Source: Stomatobaculum longum
Lineage (GTDB): Bacteria; Bacillota; Clostridia; Lachnospirales; Lachnospiraceae
Assembly (NCBI GenBank): GCA_905370385.1
Contig: CAJPKN010000103.1
Location: forward strand, 1-5,089
Direction: 5' to 3'
Length of the DNA: 5,089 nt
Each line of letters opens with the position of its first letter. Position 1 is the first letter of the stretch. Both the position numbers and the translations under genes were made by a program. The notes below the pieces were generated by a model. It was not told the DNA's origin, searched no databases, and saw only the letters and a program-made list of their open reading frames with translations. Below, piece after piece: positions 1-5,089 of this stretch.

Positions 1-479
1 TTGACGGCGCACTCGGAACGGCGGAAGCGCGCGCCATTGTCCCTGCGGTTATCGAGAAAATCAAGGGCTATGCGCCGGAGGATGTCTTTGCGACGCGGGA
101 TACGCACGGCGAGGACTATCTGAACACGCAGGAGGGGCATTACCTTCCGGTGAAGCACTGTATCCGCGGAACGGACGGCTGGGAGCTGGATGCGGAGATC
201 GCGGCGCTGATTCCGAAAGACCATATCTTTGACAAGGGGACTTTTGCTTCGACGGAACTCGCAGCGGCCGTGAAAGAGCTCGCGGCGCGGGAAAGCGTGG
301 AACTTGAGCTCATCGGCCTCTGCACGGATATCTGTGTGGTTTCGAACGCGCTGCTCTTAAAGGCATCGCTTCCGGAAGTGAAGATTTCCGTGGATCCAGC
401 CTGCTGCGCCGGTGTGACGCCGGAAAAACATGCGGCGGCGCTTGAGACGCTGCGCTCTTGTCAGGTTCAGTGCGGCTGA
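1..479 (+). CDS. Cysteine hydrolase, isochorismatase/nicotinamidase family (5' partial)
   Basis: This is the C-terminal 158 codons, read from base 3, of a cytosolic cysteine hydrolase of the isochorismatase superfamily. Members hydrolyse nicotinamide or similar small amides. The visible start, DGALGTAEAR, matches the block just after the family's N-terminal catalytic Asp, which lies outside the window. Counting from the first full codon, D33, H35 and H52 match the metal-binding D-x-H...H set of nicotinamidases, with the family's usual spacing. K78 in FDKGTF is the catalytic lysine. C111 in GLCTDICVV is the nucleophile, so the catalytic set looks intact. About 10-15 residues are missing, which would give a normal total near 170. 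It ends at TGA 477-479, 61 bases before the next gene, and is probably co-transcribed with it. The substrate cannot be fixed: nicotinamide is most likely for this motif set, but another small amide is possible. Confidence 0.9.
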   Translation, partial: DGALGTAEARAIVPAVIEKIKGYAPEDVFATRDTHGEDYLNTQEGHYLPVKHCIRGTDGWELDAEIAALIPKDHIFDKGTFASTELAAAVKELAARESVELELIGLCTDICVVSNALLLKASLPEVKISVDPACCAGVTPEKHAAALETLRSCQVQCG

Positions 480-507
480 GTTCCGGGGTTTCGTGTTGTC
501 GCGATGC

Positions 508-527
508 TTAGCTGCGGAAGCAGTTAA
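508..527 (+). promoter_or_regulatory. Small GNRA-loop hairpin in the intergenic leader
   Basis: TTAGCTGC (508-515) and GCAGTTAA (520-527) form an 8-bp stem with one G-U wobble, closed by a GGAA tetraloop of GNRA type. It ends three bases before the purine-rich ribosome binding region of the cyclase gene. No T-run follows, so it is not an intrinsic terminator. It could stabilise the mRNA or be a processing site between the two hydrolase genes. The structure is seen; any role is inferred. Confidence 0.4.
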
Positions 528-530
528 AGA

Positions 531-535
531 GAGGG
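531..535 (+). promoter_or_regulatory. Ribosome binding site of the cyclase gene
   Basis: GAGGG lies five bases before ATG 541 and decides the start. The reading frame is open upstream to at least 430, but that extension overlaps the cysteine hydrolase gene and has no family-like sequence, whereas MRVIDLTHTI is the standard N-terminus of the family. Confidence 0.8.
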
Positions 536-540
536 AAGAA

Positions 541-1194
541 ATGAGAGTCATTGATTTAACCCATACCATCAAAGAGGATATGCCGGTTTATCCCGGCACG
601 GAGACGCCGACTCTCACAACGCTGAGCACATATGAAAAAGACGGTTTTCGGGAAAGCCTTTTAAGGATGACCACGCACACGGGCACGCACATGGATCCGC
701 CGGCACATCTCTTTCCGGGGCGCACCACGCTGGACGAATTTCCGGCGTCGCAGTTTATCGGTAAGGCACTTGTGATTGATTGCAGCAGCCTGAAGGAAGG
801 GGAAGAGATTACGCTTGCCCACATCACCCGCTACGGGGAGAAGGCCGAGAAGGCGGACTTTCTTCTTTTTTACCTCGGCTGGGACAAGCGTTGGGGGAGC
901 GAGCGCTATTTCGGCGACTACCCCTGCCTCAATGAAGAGGCGCTCGACTTTGTAATTCGGGGCGCATATAAGGGCATCGGTTTTGATGTGATAGGCCTCG
1001 ACCCGATTGCGGATGCCGGACTGCCGCGGCATAAGAAGCTGTTCCGCGAGAAGGATATCGTGAACATCGAGAATCTCAAGAATCTGGGGCTCTGCGGCGA
1101 AGAGCTCTTTTCCTTCAGCTGTTTTCCGCTGAAATTGGAACATTGTGACGGTTCACCGGTGCGAGCGGTCGCTTGGTTTGAGGAGGAAACTTGA
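541..1194 (+). CDS. Cyclase family protein, kynurenine formamidase-like metal-dependent hydrolase
   Basis: The 217-residue product is full length for the cyclase/arylformamidase (KynB-like) family, whose members are soluble metal-dependent amide or ester hydrolases. It opens with the typical MRVIDLTHTI strand and carries the diagnostic HxGTHxDxPxH motif as HTGTHMDPPAH at residues 46-56. H46, H50 and D52 are the expected metal ligands and H56 follows. H164 (PRHKKLF) and E177 (VNIENLKNL) fit the second conserved His and Glu of the active site. The start is ATG 541, behind GAGGG. It follows a nicotinamidase-like gene by 61 bases, suggesting a two-gene hydrolase unit. No kynurenine-pathway partner is visible, so kynB is not assigned and the substrate is unknown. 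No terminator separates it from the next gene, and its stop codon lies inside the -35 box of the downstream promoter. Confidence 0.93.
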   Translation: MRVIDLTHTIKEDMPVYPGTETPTLTTLSTYEKDGFRESLLRMTTHTGTHMDPPAHLFPGRTTLDEFPASQFIGKALVIDCSSLKEGEEITLAHITRYGEKAEKADFLLFYLGWDKRWGSERYFGDYPCLNEEALDFVIRGAYKGIGFDVIGLDPIADAGLPRHKKLFREKDIVNIENLKNLGLCGEELFSFSCFPLKLEHCDGSPVRAVAWFEEET

Positions 1195-1219
1195 CAGGAA
1201 CGTATGTTTTGGCTACACT
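1191..1219 (+). promoter_or_regulatory. Sigma-A-type promoter of the TerB-brxD-brxHI operon
   Basis: A perfect -35 box TTGACA (1191-1196) is separated by exactly 17 bases from TACACT (1214-1219), a 4/6 match to TATAAT. Transcription should start near 1226, giving a leader of about 26 bases before the GTG at 1252. The -35 box contains the TGA stop (1192-1194) of the cyclase gene. The promoter overlaps one LexA-like box and ends just before another, so it is probably repressed in unstressed cells. Confidence 0.78.
1198..1209 (+). promoter_or_regulatory. LexA (SOS) box 1, in the promoter spacer
   Basis: GAACGTATGTTT matches every position of the 12-base core GAACRNRYGTTY of the Bacillus subtilis LexA/DinR operator. 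The outer flanking bases (G and T) do not match the C's of the 14-base form. It sits between the -35 and -10 boxes, where bound LexA would exclude RNA polymerase. The match is seen; LexA binding is inferred from the known consensus in Gram-positive bacteria. Confidence 0.72.
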
Positions 1220-1226
1220 GAAATCA

Positions 1227-1238
1227 GAACATACATTC
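1227..1238 (+). promoter_or_regulatory. LexA (SOS) box 2, at the predicted transcription start
   Basis: GAACATACATTC matches the 12-base core GAACRNRYGTTY except for A in place of G at position 9. It is 10/12 identical to the reverse complement of box 1, so the two form an imperfect inverted pair with centres 29 bases apart. It covers the expected +1 region and would reinforce repression. It is weaker than box 1 by sequence. Confidence 0.6.
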
Positions 1239-1242
1239 GGAG
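1239..1242 (+). promoter_or_regulatory. Ribosome binding site supporting a GTG start
   Basis: GGAG ends nine bases before GTG 1252. The frame is closed upstream by TGA at 1219-1221, and no ATG, GTG or TTG lies between that stop and 1252. The next in-frame ATG codons are residues 24 and 44, inside conserved-looking sequence, so GTG is the best start. Confidence 0.75.
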
Positions 1243-1251
1243 AAACGGGCT

Positions 1252-3168
1252 GTGCGACTGTCGGAACTCATTAGCTATGCGCGGGAGCGCCATCATATCG
1301 AAGAGCTGCACAAGTGGCGGGAGATGCCGGGACTCTCGGTCTTAGTCTCCCCGGCAAGCGGAAAGTGGATTGCGCTGCTCATGCGGGAGCGGGATGCGGG
1401 CGGAAGAATCAGGGAGCACTGTGATTTAAAGTACAGCGCATTTCGCGAGTTGCCCGCGCGGGACTATCTCACGCAGGGCTTTCGCATGCCGGGCTGGCTC
1501 GGTGTGCGCTTTGGTGCGGAAACGGAGCGAGCGTTCCTGTTACATGTGTTTGATCTTGCAGTGGAGGAAGAGGCAGAGAAGGTGGAAGGGTATTACCGTG
1601 AGACGGCCATACCGGGGCGCAGCGAGCTTCCGGCGCGGATAGAGGCAATCTACGCTTGTGAGGACTTTCTCTCTGCGGCGCGTGCCATGGAGGACTATGA
1701 GGACAATTGTCCCTTTGCGGGTACGGTGCCGCTCTACCAGCCGGAGTATCGCGATTTGACGCCGAACGAGCTCCGCGGGTATTTCACCTGGCGCGCGGCA
1801 GTGCGGAGAGGAGAGGTCTCTGCACACTGTGATGCCTTTGTGTATCTCTATCTCAGCGAACTCATGCTGGGGGTCGGCGCGGCGAATGCTGCCGAGGCGC
1901 TTGATTGCATGGATGCCTTTGCGTCTTCCTATTTTTTCGCGGGCTACGGGAGCGAGGCTCTGCAGCGGAATTTTAAAAATTGGCGCTTTGAGTACGCAGT
2001 GTTAAACCGTGTTGATGCGGCGCGCGTGCGGTCGTATGAAAACCCCGCACTCAGGCATTGGGACGAGGCGCTCACCGTTCTGCGGGAGCCGGAGAAGCAG
2101 AGCGATGAAGCCGTTTTTGCGGCGCTTGCGGAATTCGGCGGCAAGAAGCTAACGGAAGCGCGGAGCGTCAAGGGACTCGGGGACAAGGCAGCGTTTTACT
2201 ATGCCGCAATCTGGAGAAGTTCTGCGCCGCTTTTATTTGCGGCCTGCTTCGGAAACATGCGCATGCGCGCGTGGAAGCCCTTTTCGGATGCGCCGCGACT
2301 TAGGGCGCTCTGTGAGAACGCGGGACAAGACTTTTCCTATCAACTGAATGAGCTGCGCAGTTTCGCGGCGACGGGAAACGGCTTTACGGAATACAGCTAC
2401 TTGCGGCAGCAGTTTGACAGCAAGCGCTTCTTTGCCTTCTTAAAAGAGGCGGATACAGCGCTTCGCGTTCGTTTTCTGCGCGGCAAGGCTTTGAAAACCG
2501 CGTCTGTGACACAGGATGCTGGGCTGCAAGAGTCCTTTTCGCGTGCCTTTGCAAGTTGTGAGGCTATGGAGGCGGCGCAAAAGCTTGCGGCAATCCCCGT
2601 GCGGCGGGAAAAGCTCGCGGACATACGCGCGGCTGCCGCGGTCACGACGGCGGCGCTGCTCACGGAGGCAGAGACCGGGGCCGAGTGGGAAGAACTGCGG
2701 CGGGAAGCGCAGAAGCTTCCTGCGGAGAAGGGCTCCGGCTTAGCGGAGCGTATGAACAGCGAGGATTGCAAGCAGACAGGCACCGCAGAGAGGAATGCGA
2801 GCGGAGAGGGCAAACAGGGACAACAAGGCGCATCGCGGCAGATAGAGGAGATTCGCCTTGCGGCGGCCGGTGCAACGCCTGCAGAGCTTGCGAACAGAAG
2901 CGAAACGAAGCAAACAGACAAAGCGGGAAGAACAGCAATCTTGGATGCGCTGGAACGCAGCTGCCTTGCGGCCTTGCTCCGCGGGGAGAGCGTGCGCGCG
3001 GAACTGCGCGCGGCGCATTGTTTGACTAGCCTCTTTGCCGAGCGGGTTAACGAGAAACTGTATGATTGTTTTCAAGATATTTGCCTTGCGTCCGAGGGTG
3101 AGGAACTTTTCCTCGTGCCGGATTACCGGGAAGAGCTGGAGACTTTATTGCGGGAGACAGAGGAATGA
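1252..3168 (+). CDS. TerB_N / TerB_C domain protein of a BrxD-helicase operon
   Basis: The 638-residue soluble protein shows no signal peptide or membrane segment. Residues 1-105 form an N-terminal module (HIEELHKW, SGKWIALLMRE, CDLK, FRMPGWLGVRF) whose pattern resembles MmcQ/YjbR-like domains. Residues about 138-240 are a TerB_N domain, with MEDYED (146-151), PEYRDL (164-169), LRGYFTWR (174-181) and YLYLSEL (198-204). The middle, about 240-440, is helical-looking and not recognised. TerB_C probably begins near 445 (IPVRREKLADIRAAA). It is interrupted by a hydrophilic low-complexity stretch (about 490-560) and resumes at LDALERSCLAALL, ending with VNEKLYDCF and VPDYREELETLL. No canonical TerB core domain was recognised between the two. 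TerB_N/TerB_C proteins belong to Ter-type stress systems predicted to link to nucleic-acid processing. It is first in the operon, behind the LexA-controlled promoter, and overlaps brxD by four bases. Its molecular role is unknown; adaptor or sensor is inferred. Confidence 0.88.
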   Translation: MRLSELISYARERHHIEELHKWREMPGLSVLVSPASGKWIALLMRERDAGGRIREHCDLKYSAFRELPARDYLTQGFRMPGWLGVRFGAETERAFLLHVFDLAVEEEAEKVEGYYRETAIPGRSELPARIEAIYACEDFLSAARAMEDYEDNCPFAGTVPLYQPEYRDLTPNELRGYFTWRAAVRRGEVSAHCDAFVYLYLSELMLGVGAANAAEALDCMDAFASSYFFAGYGSEALQRNFKNWRFEYAVLNRVDAARVRSYENPALRHWDEALTVLREPEKQSDEAVFAALAEFGGKKLTEARSVKGLGDKAAFYYAAIWRSSAPLLFAACFGNMRMRAWKPFSDAPRLRALCENAGQDFSYQLNELRSFAATGNGFTEYSYLRQQFDSKRFFAFLKEADTALRVRFLRGKALKTASVTQDAGLQESFSRAFASCEAMEAAQKLAAIPVRREKLADIRAAAAVTTAALLTEAETGAEWEELRREAQKLPAEKGSGLAERMNSEDCKQTGTAERNASGEGKQGQQGASRQIEEIRLAAAGATPAELANRSETKQTDKAGRTAILDALERSCLAALLRGESVRAELRAAHCLTSLFAERVNEKLYDCFQDICLASEGEELFLVPDYREELETLLRETEE

Positions 3169-4511
3169 GTGAGACGGGACGCGCCGTGCCGCGGCGTATT
3201 GCACAGGCAATTTTAAATTCCCTGCAGAGCGGCGTGGTGCCGCGTGTCGGCTTGCCGTACATTGCGGTCGGCCGTAAAGAGGAGATAGCGGCGCTGCTTC
3301 GCGACACGGAACTCATTGCGGAGGGCGGTGCTTCCTTTCGTTTTCTGATCGGAAAGTACGGCGCGGGCAAGAGCTTTCTCTTGCAGACCATGCGGAACTA
3401 TGTCTTTGAGCAGAGCTTTGTGGTTGCGGATGCGGATTTATCGCCGGAGCGGCGCTTGCAGGGCAGCAAGGGGCAGGGGCTTGCGACCTACCGCGAGCTG
3501 ATAGCAAATCTGGCGACCAAGACCAAGCCGGAGGGGGGCGCGTTGCGCCTTATTTTAGACCGCTGGGTTTCTCAGGCGGAGCAGGCGGCTGCAGAGGAAC
3601 AGGGAGGCTTCCGGGAGGACAGCGCTTTCTTTGCGCTGGTCGAAAAAAAGATTGCGACTGCGGTCGATTCGCTGCAAGACATGGTGCACGGCTTTGAATT
3701 TGCCAAGCTCCTGCGGGGCTATTATCTCGCGGGGGCGGAGGGCGACGATGAGAGAAAAGAACGGATACTCAAGTGGTTTCGCGGGGAGTTTGAGAACAAG
3801 CGCGAAGCGCGGGAGGCGCTCGGCATCAACCTCATTGTGAGCGATGAGAACTGGTACGATTACATCAAACTCTTCTCGCAGTTTTTTCGCCGCGCGGGCT
3901 ATGCGGGTACGTTGATTCTGCTCGATGAGGCGGCGAATCTCTGCAAGATACCGAATGCGATTGCAAGACAGTATAACTACGAGGTGCTGCTCACCATGTA
4001 CAACGACATGATGCAGGGCAAGGCGCAGCACATCGGCATCTGGATGGGAGCGACGCCGGAGGCGCTCGAGGATAAGCGCCGCGGTCTCTTTAGCTACGAG
4101 GCACTTTCTTCGCGGCTTGCGGAGAGTCGCTTTTCCCGCGCGGGCAGCAAGGATTTATTTTCGCCGGTGCTTCGCCTCGAGGCGCTCACGCCGGAGGAGA
4201 TGCTGGTGCTTACGGAGAAGCTCTCCGACATGCATGCGGCACTCTACGGGGATGCACGGCGCTTCCGCGCCGACGAATTGGAACTCTTTGTGCGGACTTG
4301 CTATGCGCGGGTCGGGGCGAGCGCACAGATTACACCGCGGGAGATGACGCGCGACTTTATTTTTCTTTTGGACGCGCTGCACCGGGAACCGGAGAGCAGC
4401 ATGGAGCAGTTGCTTAAGCCGGAAGAGAGCGGCGAGGCGTTAGAGACTGTTGCGAGCGAGTTAAGGAAAACCGGCGGCGGGGACGATGCGCCCTTTGATT
4501 TTTCCTTCTGA
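3165..4511 (+). CDS. brxD: BrxD-type ATP-binding protein (DUF2791 P-loop ATPase)
   Basis: The 448-residue P-loop ATPase matches the BREX ATP-binding family that includes BrxD. The N-terminal block SLQSGVVPRVGLPYIAVGRK (19-38) is characteristic. Walker A is GKYGAGKS (63-70), followed by the family block VADADLSPERRLQG (87-100) and GQGLATYREL (103-112). Walker B is LILLDE (250-255). R317 and R322 in SSRLAESRFSR are candidate arginine fingers. The C-terminus is acidic and aromatic (DDAPFDFSF). ATG 3165 overlaps the TerB gene stop as ATGA, with GGGAG eight bases upstream, so translation is probably coupled. BrxD occurs with an Lhr-like helicase in type 2 BREX, and the next gene here is such a helicase. 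It probably powers or loads that helicase on DNA, which is inferred from pairing. The BrxD name reflects family identity; the rest of BREX is not visible, so a full BREX system is not claimed. Confidence 0.9.
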   Translation: MSETGRAVPRRIAQAILNSLQSGVVPRVGLPYIAVGRKEEIAALLRDTELIAEGGASFRFLIGKYGAGKSFLLQTMRNYVFEQSFVVADADLSPERRLQGSKGQGLATYRELIANLATKTKPEGGALRLILDRWVSQAEQAAAEEQGGFREDSAFFALVEKKIATAVDSLQDMVHGFEFAKLLRGYYLAGAEGDDERKERILKWFRGEFENKREAREALGINLIVSDENWYDYIKLFSQFFRRAGYAGTLILLDEAANLCKIPNAIARQYNYEVLLTMYNDMMQGKAQHIGIWMGATPEALEDKRRGLFSYEALSSRLAESRFSRAGSKDLFSPVLRLEALTPEEMLVLTEKLSDMHAALYGDARRFRADELELFVRTCYARVGASAQITPREMTRDFIFLLDALHREPESSMEQLLKPEESGEALETVASELRKTGGGDDAPFDFSF

Positions 4512-4520
4512 GGACAGAGC

Positions 4521-5089
4521 ATGGATATCTTTCGGCGCTATGCGCCCTTCATTCAGGACTTTATTTACCGCGAGCGCTGGCAGTCGCTCCGCGCCGTGCA
4601 GAATGCGGCGGGAGATGTGCTCTTTAACAGCGGGGATAACCTGCTGCTCTCAGCGGCCACAGCCTCCGGAAAGACGGAGGCTGCTTTTTTTCCGATTTTA
4701 ACCTTGCTCTCGGAGGAGCCCTCTACTTCGGTCGGTGTACTCTACATTGCGCCCTTGAAGGCGCTCATCAACGACCAGTTTGAGCGTCTCGACCGGCTTT
4801 GCGAGCGCGCGGACATACGGGTTACCAAGTGGCACGGAGATGCCTCGCGGAGCGCAAAGGAGAGACTGATCAAGCACCCGGAGGGGATTTTACAGATTAC
4901 GCCGGAGTCGCTGGAAGCACTGCTTCTCCATCGGAAGGCGGCGGTTCCGACTCTCTTTTCGGATTTACGCTTTGTCGTGATCGATGAGATTCATGCGCTG
5001 CTTCGGCAGGACCGCGGGCGGCAGACCTTTTGCCTGATTGAGCGACTCATGCGGCTCTCGGGCTGCAGACCGCGGCGGGTCGGGCTCTC
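4521..5089 (+). CDS. brxHI: Lhr-like DEAD/DEAH-box helicase, BrxHI-type (3' partial)
   Basis: The first 189 residues of a superfamily 2 helicase are visible, and the frame is open to the window end. Motif I is ATASGKTEA (46-54), motif Ia is APLKALINDQF (77-87), WHGD is at 104-107, and TPESLEALL is at 127-135. Motif II is VVIDEIHAL (152-160), with the DEIH form typical of Lhr-type helicases. The last codons encode RVGL and a TC that begins the next codon, exactly where GLSAT (motif III) is expected. ATG 4521 is nine bases after the brxD stop. GAGG (4510-4513), which overlaps that stop, is seven bases upstream. The likely role is ATP-driven DNA unwinding or translocation with BrxD. Family members usually run well past 600 residues, so most of the gene lies beyond the window. 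The symbol rests on pairing with brxD. A terminator-like hairpin lies within the motif I codons. Confidence 0.9.
   Translation, partial: MDIFRRYAPFIQDFIYRERWQSLRAVQNAAGDVLFNSGDNLLLSAATASGKTEAAFFPILTLLSEEPSTSVGVLYIAPLKALINDQFERLDRLCERADIRVTKWHGDASRSAKERLIKHPEGILQITPESLEALLLHRKAAVPTLFSDLRFVVIDEIHALLRQDRGRQTFCLIERLMRLSGCRPRRVGL
4660..4691 (+). terminator. Intragenic intrinsic-terminator-like hairpin in the helicase gene
   Basis: CAGCCTCCG (4660-4668) pairs perfectly with CGGAGGCTG (4675-4683) around a six-base loop GAAAGA. One C and seven consecutive T's (4685-4691) follow. The stem has seven GC pairs out of nine, so this is the standard form of a Rho-independent terminator on the + strand. It lies about 140 bases into the helicase gene, in codons for residues 47-57 (T-A-S-G-K-T-E-A-A-F-F). 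Translating ribosomes should normally prevent it from forming. It may be an attenuator, or a chance product of coding constraints. Structure is seen, activity is not. Confidence 0.45.

Noticed and set aside
430..540. N-terminal extension of the cyclase reading frame by 37 codons
   Set aside because: It overlaps the cysteine hydrolase gene, has no family-like sequence, and a good ribosome binding site plus the canonical MRVIDLTHTI start support ATG 541.
661..1143. Antisense 160-codon open frame opposite the cyclase gene
   Set aside because: The + strand encodes a full conserved family there, and the antisense product shows no family motif.
1202..1234. Inverted repeat GTATGTTTT...AGAACATAC as a transcription terminator for the cyclase gene
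   Set aside because: The stem is AT-rich with a 15-base loop and is not followed by a T-run. It is better explained as two inverted LexA operators.
1209..1237. Second overlapping promoter TTGGCT, 17 bases, TACATT
   Set aside because: Both boxes are weaker, and the start site (near 1244) would fall beyond the ribosome binding site of the GTG-start gene.
2397..2921. Antisense 174-codon open frame
   Set aside because: It is opposite a well-supported TerB-domain gene, has serine/alanine-rich low-complexity content and no recognisable motif. It is a typical shadow frame in GC-rich DNA.
3555..4031. Antisense 158-codon open frame opposite brxD
   Set aside because: It lies opposite conserved brxD sequence, has no recognisable domain, and is explained by codon bias of the sense gene.
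1252..5089. A complete BREX system
   Set aside because: Only BrxD and a BrxHI-like helicase are visible. No PglX methylase, PglZ phosphatase or large PglY-type ATPase appears in this window.

Overview
The window looks like chromosomal DNA from a GC-rich Firmicute. A Clostridia or Lachnospiraceae-type host is my best guess. The reasons are strong GGAG-type ribosome binding sites, Bacillus/Clostridium-style LexA operators, and protein families I associate with that group. The species is not determined. All five genes are on the + strand and tightly packed. No tRNA, rRNA, CRISPR array, insertion sequence or attachment site was seen, and no stretch over 61 bases lacks a gene.

Left part (1-1194): the 3' end of a nicotinamidase/isochorismatase-type cysteine hydrolase is followed by a complete metal-dependent cyclase-family (kynurenine formamidase-like) hydrolase. 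Both are small amide or ester hydrolases and probably form a metabolic pair. The 61-base gap between them holds a small GNRA-loop hairpin and the ribosome binding site of the second gene.

Junction (1191-1251): a strong sigma-A-type promoter (TTGACA, 17 bases, TACACT) starts inside the last codons of the cyclase gene. One LexA/SOS box with a full 12-base core match lies in its spacer, and a second with one core mismatch lies at the expected transcription start. This predicts that the downstream operon is repressed by LexA and induced by DNA damage.

Right part (1252-5089): a three-gene operon runs off the window. It encodes a 638-residue TerB_N/TerB_C protein, a 448-residue BrxD-type (DUF2791) P-loop ATPase overlapping it by ATGA, and, after a 9-base gap, the start of an Lhr/BrxHI-like DEIH-box helicase. 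BrxD and BrxHI are known from type 2 BREX phage-defence loci. Here they are paired with a tellurite-resistance-type (Ter) protein, and no pglX, pglZ or methylase gene is visible in the window. I infer an ATPase-helicase complex acting on DNA, in genome defence or DNA-damage response, with the TerB protein as adaptor or sensor.

The most notable signals are the two LexA boxes controlling this module and a textbook intrinsic-terminator-like hairpin plus T7 inside the helicase Walker A codons.
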